A stretch of DNA of 56,922 bases, taken from Hypsibius dujardini (Eukaryota > Tardigrada > Eutardigrada > Parachela > Hypsibiidae). The position numbers and the translations under genes were made by a program. The stretch lies in assembly GCA_001579985.1 (NCBI GenBank), contig LRSR01014256.1, forward strand, positions 1 through 56,922. The letters are read 5' to 3'. The number at the start of each line of letters is the position of its first letter. Within the stretch, counting starts at the first letter, position 1. The notes below the pieces were generated by a model. That model was not told where the DNA came from and did no database searches. It saw nothing but the letters and a program-made list of their open reading frames with translations. Positions 23,301-33,453 of this stretch are shown here, in pieces.

Positions 23301-25560
23301 AGGTTTTTAAGGAATAAAGTTTTGCGACAGCCAAATGAGGTTTGGTCTACCACTTATCGGTTTGTTCAGGGTGAAAAACTGCTAGATTACGTTTCAACAG
23401 AATGATTGACCATCGGTAAACCGTTAACCTCCGTGGAAGCTTAGCTTTACCATATGCCTTACCATTGGTTTACCATTGATTTCAGACACGTAATCCGATT
23501 TCATTTATCTCTGCTTGTGAATTAAATTGTGTTCATGTCTGTGTCTGTGTCTGTGGCTGTGTCTGTGTCTGTGTCTGTGTCTGTGTCTGTGTCTGTGTCT
23601 GTGTCTGTGTCTGTGTCTGTGTCTGTGTCTGTGTCTATGTACCAAAGTCAGATCTACCCGCCTCGTGATTTTAAAAGCAATTTGCTGAAAAAACTCATTG
23701 AACAACCACACTACCAAATCATGTGAGTATTTCAGTCGGGACTTCGTTGAACAATTTCGTCATGAAATAGGTGGCAAACTGTTTATAAAGCGTAACATTT
23801 AAGTAAGGATCCAGCTCCTCAGCTGTTGACTTTTCAACTCAGATTCACAGACTTAAACGAAGTCAATTATATAAACAAAAGCGAAGACGGTTCGCAAAAA
23901 CACAAAATTTACACTTTTGATTCATCTGTAGATAAAAACATGATTGTCGTTCTTATAACGAAATATTTGAATGATGAAAAGCACAATGGAAATTCTGATT
24001 GATGCTACTGTGCGTGATATTGAGCTGGACCCAATACTTTTGGAGATGACGCTAATATCATATTTTCCTAGAAGGAGTTACGTTTCAAAATATTTTTTAA
24101 TTAAATGCGATGCCAAACAGAGTTCACTTTGCATCTTTCACCGCACGCTCTGTGCCTTGGTTTTTAAGAGAAGGTGAAGCTGGTGCATGAGTATTGCCAG
24201 GTCCAGCTATCAATAACGATTTTATCACAAGCCCATCAACCGCGCACACATATCTGCATCCAGATCGACTGGCCAGATAGGAACTGTCTGCGCATTAATT
24301 AATCATCCCATCATTTACGCAAAACACTAAGGCATCATTACTACACTATGGGGGATGAAAGACAATGCAGGAAGAGGAAAGAAGAAATATCACCTCCTCA
24401 GAATGTCAGGCCTAACTTTAATATTTTTACTTGGTACGGAGGCATCTAAATATCCGATTCAGGTTTACAAAAAAATGAAAAGGAAAACGCTTTTCAAACA
24501 ACTAGATATTGAGTTTTTGTCAAATTGTTTTGATTACACATACAGAATAGCCATCAACAAGCCATCACAATTGGTCCCCAACTCAGTTTCAATATTTTGA
24601 GGTCTCCACAGTGTAGCGCTTTCTTTAATGGTAAATTTCTGGGAATGGGAAAGTCTAAATATCAGCTGCCTTTTCCTCTCTTTTGCAGTGAGTCTGTGGA
24701 GTGCTTGAGGAAACTTGAAAGAGCTAGTTGGGACGCTCCTTATATAATCTTTATTGGAGATTCGAGACTTCGCCAGTTACGAGATGGGGTGATTACTGAG
24801 CTTACTGGTGATGATTATGACTTCAAAGCAAACCTGGAAGCTTTAATTGATCCGACCAATTACAAAAAGCATGCAGCTAGCGGAACGTATTTCCAGTCAG
24901 CCGGGACACATCTCTGGTTCGAATGGTATCCTTACTTTGGTGAAGGCCTCACGAATCTTGTACGAAACTTAACTCGGTCGCCGTTCAAGCCAACTCTTGT
25001 GGTAATGGGGGTCGGGATTTGGCTGATTCGTGACTGCCATCGCGCTAAGAAATCCCAAGAAGAATGTGTGCAAAAATATCAGAAGTGAGTAAGAATAAAT
25101 CAAACTATTTTATATGATTTAAGTGGAAATAACCTGTCAAATCTGATTTTCCAGAGACTTCGAAAGTCTCTATCCTTTACTCGAGGAACTCTCAACAACA
25201 TCAACGATTATCTGGGTACCGCAGATGGCAGTGAGAGACAGAAAGTTCGAAAACGAAAATAATATAAACGTGGGCTTCAACAACAAAAACATGAAGCTAT
25301 ACAACGACGCCATCCTGAAAGTTCTCTCATCAAAGGAGACTGAAAATGGTGAATCAACAGCAGTGACATATTGGCATTCTGCTTGGCAAGCCAGTATCCA
25401 AATAGACGACGGATTCGATGGCCTCCATATGGGAGGCACGATAAAGCATCACTTGACTCAGATGCTGATAGATTGGACGTGTGGGTTGCTTCTTCCAAAT
25501 ACACATGGATATGATATTTTCAATCCATTCAAGTGGAATAGCAAATACTGTTGCGAATAA
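20363..25560 (+). CDS. CASD1-like SGNH-domain type II membrane protein, gene 1
   Basis: My model is join(20363..20655, 24689..25084, 25155..25560), 364 aa; an upstream in-frame ATG at 20291 would add 24 residues. A membrane anchor (about 34-51) precedes the Cys-rich module C..LF.SG...W......W.P..GC...YRSLK. Exon 2 holds FIGDSRLRQLRDGVI (SGNH nucleophile Ser about 123) and VVMGVGIWLIRDC. Exon 3 holds LYPLLEELS, IIWVPQ, NKNMKLYND and the catalytic dyad D318-G-L-H321, ending in YCC. These blocks follow the N-terminal lumenal domain of CASD1 (GDSRxRQL, GAxTWSIK, LLEKLAKTSD, LDGLHL), which O-acetylates sialic acid. CASD1's multi-span C-terminal domain is absent: the stop follows directly. The WESAW motif of the paralogs is WHSAW here. 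Donor GTAGGT, acceptor TTTTGCAG and the phase-2 introns match the paralogs. Intron 1 (4033 bp) hosts nested hAT elements. The substrate, and whether it is a transferase or an esterase, are unknown. Confidence 0.88.
21647..22930. mobile_element. hAT-like non-autonomous element with 8-bp target duplication
   Basis: The element begins TAGAGCCTGC and ends GCAGGGCTCTA, imperfect terminal inverted repeats. It is flanked by an exact 8-bp direct repeat, CTGTACTA, at 21639-21646 and 22931-22938. An 8-bp duplication is the hallmark of hAT-superfamily insertion. Both subterminal regions (21656-21800, 22780-22920) are arrays of CCGCACCGC / GCGGTGCGGGCTGCGG units in opposite orientation, as expected for clustered transposase-binding sites. 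No transposase frame is present. It lies in intron 1 of CASD1-like gene 1. Confidence 0.85.
22192..22350. mobile_element. Nested hAT-like MITE
   Basis: This 159-bp element sits inside the larger hAT-like element. It starts TAGGGATGGCA and ends TGCCATCCCTA, perfect inverted ends. The flanks are AGTAGAAG (22184-22191) and AGCAGAAG (22351-22358), an 8-bp target duplication with one mismatch. The interior is built of TTTGATTTGA and ATTTGACATTTG repeats. Confidence 0.8.
23533..23637 (+). repeat. (GTCTGT)n microsatellite
   Basis: About 17 near-perfect hexamer units with one GGCTGT variant lie in intron 1 of CASD1-like gene 1. The frames across it, a Val-Ser repeat on one strand and His-Arg on the other, are artefacts of the repeat. 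Confidence 0.95.
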
Positions 25561-25639
25561 CACCTCGTATCAGCTCTAGCTATTTTTCCCATGCGTAATA
25601 CAGCTTCGCATGCTTATTCTTTTCAGTTCTTATTCTATA

Positions 25640-26368
25640 ACTCTGGCAGTAACAGAGATTTTCCATTCCGATCACGACGAATTTTTTTCAAAAAATAGCT
25701 GGCGATTTATCATGATTTTACATGCGGGTTTCCATCGGAAATTTACATTACCGGTTTCAGAAGAAATGAGGAAGAAGGAGACTTCGCCAGACAGTTTGTG
25801 TTTTGAGCAGACGCTTGATTGATTGAACCTTTATATTTTCCTTGATTATCATTGTAAAAATGCCGAATTTTAGAAACACATTTAAACCAATGTTTTAACA
25901 TATCCCACGCCAAATTCAATTGGGAGTCGATAAGCATCAGCTGAAAATTTTTTAATTGTCTGGGGGCGGAGTTGTGTGTATTTCTAATGACGGGCAAAAA
26001 ACTTGAGCGGTAGCCTTCCAGAGCCGGCCTACAACTACGCCCCCTGACACTCGAAAAATAAACTGTTAATGTCAATCGACTCCAAATTGAATTTGGCATG
26101 GGATAGTGTCAAAATCATTTTTTCAATCGTGTTTCTCAATATCGATATTTTTTTACAGTGAAAATCAAGGAAAAGTGAGCTTTCAATCAATCAATTTTCT
26201 ACTTACAGTACAAACTGGCTTAGAAAGTTTATTTCTTCCTTATTCTTTTTTGAAACTGGTAATGTGATTTCCCGCTTTCATGATGAATTGCGAGGACTAG
26301 AGTTCTATTTTTTGGAGAAATCCATCCGATCGCGAGGGGAAATCTCTATTACTGCCGTAAGACTCGAG
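25640..26368. mobile_element. Long-inverted-repeat element, copy B
   Basis: This is the same family as 9604-10334. The left border is CTCTGGCAGTAACAGAGATT and the right border AATCTCTATTACTGCC, with shared internal blocks such as CAAATTGAATTTGGCATGGG and gattgattgaa. It lies just downstream of CASD1-like gene 1 and may provide part of its 3' flank. The right border is blurred by a short insertion, so the end is approximate. Confidence 0.7.
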
Positions 26369-27659
26369 CCGCACTGTAAAACCTGTTATGGACACTTGAT
26401 ATTTTCTACTGCCATTCTTTCACGGATAAAAACAGAAACATGAGACGACGGGGTCAAGTACAATCAGTGCAGTGTATTAAACACACTAATTTTTTTGGAA
26501 AATGTGAACTTCTAGACTAGTGTCACAGACAATGATATCATGGACATCACAACATCAATATTGGAAAGAGAATATTACGCAGCATAAAAGGAGCAGTCAA
26601 AGCGGCGAACTGCAACTACACGTACACAGAAGAAATTATAAACGGACAGGCGAAACATTGCGGCGTTGTCGCCCATGCAAATTAGCATCTACTTCCGCTT
26701 TGAGCTATCGCGATACTATTAGCATACCAATAGCACAAACATCCAAATCATATAAAAATTAATTCCATTGGACACCAGACATTCTCTGCAGAAGTGAGAG
26801 CCCTCCCTACCGATAACTCTCAAACTAGATTCAATGTTGGACACTGTAATAAGCCTGTAAAAGGACTGGAATCAGCCTGTTTCTAAGCTGGATGCGCCCA
26901 ACCTGTCTTTCCTGCGCAATGTAGTCTAGAATACAGGCTATATTTTCTAAAATTTTCTGCCTCGTGCAAGACACCCATTTTTCACCATTGTTCCACCCTG
27001 GATTTCTTTCAGCTCGCTTGAAAGTTTTCAACTGACGTGAGAAATTAGTTCCGTGTGCAGACCGCGTGGCTTGGTTTGAGACTTGGAATTCAGTTCAGAC
27101 TTATCTTGCTTTGCCTGGCGCTGAAAAAGTTATTCTGCTGTTTTTGTTTTCTTGAACATTCATTGACATCATTTCATTTTGCGTCAATTGCGACCAATTA
27201 GTCTGTTATTGAATCATGTGAGTACTAGTATTATGAGACATCAGAGGATTTGTGTTCCCGTTTGGTTGCTGTTGCTGTGGAAGCTGGCAATCTGGCACAC
27301 TGACTGGATCCAACGGCTTACAACGTATCGCCTTTGCCTGCTCGGTACGTGAAGTTTCATTTCAAATGTTAATCTTTAGATTGATTGCTGATAAGTTATT
27401 TTCAGCAGCTTTTAGATTCAGTGCTTGTAAAGAAACGTGTTTTCGGTGATTTTTTTGCAGATCACCTGCAAGTCTACAACAGAAATGGGATTTCATATCT
27501 CTTCCGTTTAACTTCCCAGACTTCGCCACTTTAACGTTCTCGAATCTCGATCTAATATTTTCGCACTGTTGGTTTAGTACATTTGCTTTCAATTTGAATG
27601 TGGCTTGGGCGAATTCCCGTAAATTAATCTATCATTTCCATTGGTCTATAAAAACACGC
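26369..27659. other. Intergenic, nothing firm
   Basis: No gene was recognised. Part of 27250-27659 may belong to the retroelement relic that follows, but I could not align it to a domain. Confidence 0.35.
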
Positions 27660-28075
27660 CCATAGGGCAACGCAGTTTCGGTTGGCCGAATCGCTGAAAA
27701 ATAAAACAGAATCACTGGCCACCGCAAACATTCCATCGGTCCGGGAACCGTCAGGTTTGAAGCGCGCAGGAGGAAAAATATCTGACTGTATGACGCTGGT
27801 GCTGTTTATAGACACCATCGTGGAAACCGGAGCAGCAAGAGTGAAAGCAGAAGAGCGCAATACTCACCACATTACGGTTTTTTTTAGTCCTATAGCTTTT
27901 GAAACTTTTGGACCGGCTGAAGCGGCTACGAAACGGCTTTTATTTTTAACCGCAAATATGCTGTAGAGACTAGCGAAAAACGATCTCTGGAATGATTTTG
28001 TCAACGAATCGGAATCGAGATCCAAAGAAGGAATGCTACTTCTCTTTTGTCGACGCACCTTCATGATAGCCTCCT
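27660..28075 (+). pseudogene. Fragment of a non-LTR-type retroelement polyprotein (C-terminal part)
   Basis: One frame reads IPSVREPSGLKRAGGKISD, then a VDT-like IDTIVETGA.RVKAEER block, then SPIAFETFGPAEAA. A frame change near 27966 is followed by QRIGIEIQRRNATSLLSTH. This order (IPSxxEPxGLxRxDGKxPD, AxxAExRK, PxAxETxGP, QRIxxAxQRGNAxSxLGT) is the tail found downstream of reverse transcriptase in many invertebrate retroelement proteins. The frameshift and missing upstream domains mark it as a relic. Identification is from recalled motif order only. Confidence 0.5.
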
Positions 28076-28636
28076 AAAGAGATTTATTTATTTGTTCTGA
28101 AAGATGTAATGTAATGTTGCGATCGTTCGAATTCAAATCCATCGAAACAATAAACAAAAAGGAAGCTGCTGATGAAGCATATAACCGACAAAAATGTATG
28201 TCTTAAAAACTGCAAGGCTAAACCGGTAAGTTATTTTACCATAGCGTAATATTACCTGTAAATTAATAAGCCACTAAATTAACGAAATATTGTGAAACAG
28301 TAGATATTCTGAAATGGACTGAAATATGTTTTTTTTCGGCGTGATTGGTTCACTTATTACGAAAAAAATTTCAATTGAGTATTTCGCCGTATCTTGTCCA
28401 TCTTTGCCGTTTTTGGTAAGAGAAAAGATGAAGTTTCATCAATAAAGTTGCCGGACTATGCCACCTCAAGACAGAGAGCAACACAGTGAGATGACATCCT
28501 TATATAGCAAGAAAAGTGCGCATCAGCGCGATAAATATCATTTCTCAGACATAGTCAGTTGGCAAATTTGCTCTTATAAGAAACATTATTAGACCCAAAG
28601 TACGAAATACTATATATTAATTTATTGATAGCGCTA
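28076..28636. other. Intergenic; 3' flank of CASD1-like gene 2
   Basis: No gene is seen. On the minus strand an AATAAA-like signal lies just beyond the stop of gene 2 (plus-strand TTTATT near 28621). Confidence 0.4.
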
Positions 28637-31309
28637 TCACAGGCAACAATAACCGGGAGTATTGAGGGATTCCGAAATTGCAAATTCCGATTCCAGAGAG
28701 ACTGGGCGGCAAATCCAGTCTAAGATCATCTGTGCCAAATGGAGCTTTGTATCGTGCCCGAGGTGAACTCCGTCAATTCCATCTCCGAGTCGTACGCTAA
28801 CCTCCCAGGCAGACTCCCAAAATATTACTGGCGATCCTTGTAGTTTGCCGTACATTGATATAAGGACTTGCCTAACCATGTCATTATACAACTGCATATT
28901 CTTGTTTGTGAAACCCCGATCAATGTTTCTTGTCGTCATTAAGTTTTCACGGATTGCATTTTGAGGGGCCCAAACTATATCTGTCGTAGTGGCAAGCTCC
29001 TCTAGCCGCGGCAGCATTGACCTGAACTGTCTAGAAGTGAAAATCAATATTCAATCATTGGCCCGAAACAATATTCCAGGACGAAAATAAAATTGTGTCT
29101 TACTCTCGATAGATTGCGGCGCAAGTTTCTTGAATGTTCTTTGCAAGTTCACATTCCTTGATGCTCCACACGCCCGCTCCGATTACTAACAGATCTGGTT
29201 TGTACTGCAATTTGGAAATGTTCTTTAATAGAGTGGACATTGGTCCAAGTCCGCTGTCGAGATGGGGCTGCCATTCAAACTTTATCTGTGCGCCAGTTGC
29301 CTTGTAGATATTTTCATCTGCGCCAAAGTTTGAGTACGTAGTCGAATTCAAAACAGGTTGTCTGTTGGCATACACATCATAGTCTTGCCCAGTTAGAGCA
29401 AAAATAAGTCCGTCGCGCATTTGTTGAATCCGGGAGTCTCCCACAAATAAAAAGAATGGAATTTTCTCTGTTTGATCGGCCAAAGCATTCATGCAACTCT
29501 TGGCCTCGCTGAAAAATCAACATTTGTCTGTGTACTTACACATATTCACAATTCTTCGGCTGTTTTCAATTTTCCAATCAACTTATTGTGCTAGTTAGTT
29601 TGTTTACGACAGCGTGGTTTTACTTGCCACAACGCCCTCGACAAATGAGTGGGGCAGCTAATAGGCTATAAGCGATTGATCACAGTGTCTGCCGCTATTT
29701 ATTACCTAGGTGTGGAGAATAACAATGGGATAAAAGCACAATAAACTAGCAGTCGATGCTATCGATGGGAAGAACGAGGAGCGGCAGATACAAAATTGCA
29801 ATGTATTCCAACTGGATGGGCAAATATTATTCAATAACTTTCGGACTCAAATAAATCGAATCCTAAAGTTATTGAATAATATGTCAGATAATAATGCCTC
29901 AGAACTGCTCTGTTACACGCCAGCCGATAGCATGCCTCGGCCGCATTGGGTGACAACATTCATGACAGGGAAAGACATACACAGCACACCGCGCTGATTT
30001 CCAGAAACGTGCACTTGAAGAGGGACGAACTCGTCCCTTCGCTCCTGTTTCTGATGAATAACTACATTAGAAGTATGAGCACAAAGCACGCTCGACCACT
30101 GTTGTCTTAACTAACCGCTTCGGCAGATATTCAAGGTTAGTTAGAAAAATTCGAGATTGGCTCGTAGGGAAAATGAGATATGGTATTTGACAAATGTTGA
30201 GAAAGTCAAAATGAGCTTGCATATTACTCTATCCTGGAAAACCATTACTAACCAAAATTGTCAGTTGATACTTTCAAAGCTACGTTGCGAGTGACACAAA
30301 TTAGAGCAGCTTGATGAACCAAAACTTTTCTCGGACATAAGCATGAACTTAACATGATTTGGAACTGGTATTTATCTGAAAATGGGTGCTTGTAGAAGCT
30401 TCCTACTAACACTGTTTAGATTTCACTCTCCGGCGCAGATTTTTTGTCCGATCAGATCTTTTATTCATGTAAGAATCGAGAATTCCTAGTAAATCACGCG
30501 TTCAACATTTGCGTAGAATTTAGGCCTTTTGTCTAACGCAATGAGATTTAAAGGGGGGGATAACAGCCAGAACCAATCATGAATGAATCTACAGGATTAT
30601 CATTATTTATGCCCTAAAATGTCTTTTCGCAAAAATTATTTTCTGGGAAAAGGGATATCGGATTATCTTAAAAGCCGCAAAAAATGCAGTGAAATTTTCA
30701 TTTTTCAGCGTTGTATGCTGATGTATGTGGTGGAATCATTTCAACATTTTTTTCAGCTAATCTAAAACAAAACAACATAACGCATACGTGAAGTTATCCC
30801 CAGGAAGCGTGCTGTCTGAAATCGGGCTGCACAAGCCGTAAAATACTGAGAATTGTTGGTCAGAGGCCGCTATTTGAAATGACAGTCATTTGAATTGCCG
30901 CTTATTGAATCCACTAATCATGCAGCGGAAGATGTTATCTCTCAAAACCGCGCTCGAAATCGAGTCAGATTAGAGCAGCATTTGTGCCTTTGAATCATCT
31001 AGCATACTGACATGCGATTCCGTACTTCATTGAGCGATATCGAAGTGCACAACCATTCGGTTCCCAACGAGAAGTTGCGTCGGTAAAATTCCAATGGATT
31101 GATCCCGATTCAAATAGTCGTCTACAATAAGGCTCAGCATATGGTACTCGGAATTTACTGAAATAGACCAGGCTGAGCAGCAGGGAAGAAAGCAAAATAG
31201 CGATTATGCGGTACAGCAAACTGAATCGTTGACAGATCAAAAAAATTCGAAGCACCATGCTAATATTCCTCCTGTGTTCGTTAAAAGAACCTGCATTCGT
31301 ACAAGACAT
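28637..31309 (-). CDS. CASD1-like SGNH-domain type II membrane protein, gene 2
   Basis: My model is complement(28637..29030, 29104..29508, 31026..31309), 360 aa. The ATG at 31309 is the first in frame; residues 34-50 form the membrane anchor. Exon 1 ends CRRLFESGSIHWN ... WEPNGCALRYRSMK and splices in phase 2 (GTACGG donor). Exon 2 has FVGDSRIQQMRDGLI (Ser about 120), IKFEWQPHLDSG and LLVIGAGVWSIKEC. Exon 3 has MLPRLEELATTTDIVWAPQ, NKNMQLYND, IFWESAWEVS and the dyad D316-G-V-H319, ending in YCC. All SGNH catalytic residues are kept. It is closest in appearance to gene 3, with exon 2 the same length (405 nt), suggesting a recent duplication of that pair. Intron 1 (1517 bp) carries an 18-bp-arm hairpin. 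As with its paralogs, the function is inferred from CASD1's sialate O-acetyltransferase domain, and an esterase role is equally possible. Confidence 0.9.
29824..29882. repeat. Perfect 18-bp inverted repeat (hairpin) in intron
   Basis: The arms ATATTATTCAATAACTTT (29824-29841) and its exact reverse complement (29865-29882) surround a 23-nt loop. It lies in intron 1 of CASD1-like gene 2. It could be a small MITE remnant or a transcribed hairpin; the arms are short for an animal microRNA precursor. Confidence 0.8.
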
Positions 31310-32732
31310 TGAATGCCTCAGTCGCCGAATTGCAGTTGCTCTATAGCCCAAGTTATTTTGATTGCTGTCTCGAGGCAGTTATCGTGCTCTGTCTTTTAAA
31401 ATCATCGTCTTGAGACGTAAGAAGTGATAAAAAAATGGCCTTGACGTCATTGTTACTGGTAAGCCCTGGTAAGCCCTAAAGATGATCATCCAGTGGAGGA
31501 GGCGAATTTCGCGTCGAAGTCTTACTCCACGCTTGTCTGTATGTTTGGCGTTGGTTCGTCACTCAGGCTATTCGTCTGAATTGCTTATATCTGCCGCCCC
31601 AGATTTTTGAAATACTGATTTTTTTGCGTGATGAGTGCGGGGGGGGGGGTTGGACCAGTGCGTCAAAGAGGGGAAGATCATAATTTACATGGAAATAGAA
31701 GACGCCCTCGATCCCGAGATCCGGAAGTCGAGGGCAACAACAAAACGAGCGCGCAGAGGTTTTCAAACAATCGTATACAATCATATCGAGAAGACTACTC
31801 CTCCCTGGAGAAGAGAACACGGCGCGAAGCAGCCATCAACAGCCAATAGAACCCAAAGGATGAGAGATGACAGCTGATTTTCGAAGTACGGGGTCGGGGA
31901 CGATGTATCCTTTGAAACAAGCATTGCGCCAGTTCTCCTACGCTTTTAGTTTGTCGTAGGTCACAGCAAGGGAAAACGCGAGATGGACGGCTCCTTATGG
32001 AAGGATTGAGTCAAAAGAGAATCTCCTCGAAAATTAAGGGGTAGTCAGGGTGCTTTGTATGGCATTGGGGACAACTTACTGACTATGAAAACAAACTTTG
32101 GTATGTTTGCAATTGCGTCGTAGAGCACTGAATATAGCAGCTGTGTGACGGCTTTCACTGGACAAAGAAAGGAGCATGCAATCCCTACAACTGGGATCCT
32201 TAAACAGGCTTATAGAGAACGATTCGACTTGGGGGACAAGCACCAGTGCGTGTCACCCGGGAAAGCGCGCCCGCATGGATTTAACAGCTATTATGCGGCG
32301 CGTTAAAGAGTTTGCTACAGCGAAAAAGAGTGAAAAAGGCAACGAGGCACGCGGGCCGGAAAGTCACTTGATGGCCGTCGTCTAATAGGTGGAGCTGTCA
32401 TGGATGGATATGAGGTGCAATAGCAGTAGCGTACAAACCTTATTCTGAAGTTCCATTTGACTTCGCCAAATACCTGCGAGGTTCTTTTGAACAGAGACGT
32501 TGTTGTTGTCTGGACGAAGCATATTTAGAGAGGGATGAATGGACAATAAGCTGGCAAGATAGTTTTCGACGGAACAAAATTTGACATTTTTATCGCTAGC
32601 GAGGTAAAGATGAAGCAAATTGAGCTATGACGCAGGACAATCAATAAGACTGTACTCCAGGTAGAAATCGTGTAAATCCTCCACTGGCTAGTGCGTGTCC
32701 AACGACTTGCTGGCGCTAACGCATTTTATATA
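31310..32732. other. Intergenic, nothing recognised
   Basis: It presumably contains the promoter of gene 2. Open frames at 31635-31877 (+) and 32176-32385 (+) have unremarkable composition and no domain, so they are not annotated. Confidence 0.4.
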
Positions 32733-33345
32733 TCAGGTGCAACAATGGTCGCTACGCGCACTGAATAATAGTATGGTTTTAACTATTAGAAAATCTTCCG
32801 TTCGACTGGAAGGACTACAGATCCATTCAATTATTATCTGCAAGAGATAGTGCTTTGTTTTGTTGCCAAAATGCAGACCGTCAATGCTCTCCTTTAGCGC
32901 CAAAGTTTATTTCCCAAGCTGATTCCCAAAAAGTTAGACGAGAAACATTTGGTTGAGATAATTGCAGCACTTCTCGGACAGCATTATTGGAAAGACTGGT
33001 GTTTTTGTTATTCAGTCCAGCCAAAAAATCCTGTCTAGGTGGTAGCAACTGCTCATAATGAATTACATCCTGAGATCAAACAAACTTTGACTAGTTACTG
33101 CAAAAATTAATTTAGTTTTGAAAAAACTTTTCGGTGAGCTGTTTATAATGCTGGCTTGCCTCGTGAGAAATATTAACTTTTGATAGGTCTGTACACAGAA
33201 TTTTTGCAGCTTCTTATTATTCGTGCTTTGCCGCATTGTCCAAACGCCCATGTAATGTTGTTTCTTTTCTGACAAATGTCTTCAAGAAATCCAAAAGATC
33301 ATGCACAGAGCGAATTTTATGAAAAATTTCAAAAATTTGGAGCAC
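32733..33345 (-). pseudogene. CASD1-like SGNH pseudogene
   Basis: This is a truncated sixth family member. The exon-2 end survives as YMGVWTMRQ ... VQTYQK followed by a GT at the family splice position. The exon-3 remnant reads DVIHYEQLLPPRQ, NNKNTSLSNNAVREVL, LTFWESAWEIN. Then a one-base frameshift near 32907 continues as LKESIDGLHFG, IIIEWICSP, ending in CC. Exon 1, the GDSR block and the start of exon 3 are missing. It lies directly 3' of gene 3 on the same strand, consistent with a failed tandem duplicate. The intact DGLH dyad despite the frameshift suggests fairly recent decay. Confidence 0.8.
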
Positions 33346-33453
33346 ACTGATAAACGCACCTCCGTTGGATGCTACTGAAAGGTAGATTAGCCTTAACTTC
33401 CACGTTTCGAAAAAAATACCAGTTTATTGCTCACAATACAAATCATTCAAATA

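Noticed and set aside
23505-23726. Long Val-Ser (plus) and His-Arg (minus) repeat open frames
   Set aside because: They are direct translations of a (GTCTGT)n microsatellite inside an intron, with no flanking coding signal.
27682-27966. Open frame as an intact gene
   Set aside because: Its motifs match the tail of a retroelement protein and continue after a frameshift, so it is a relic.
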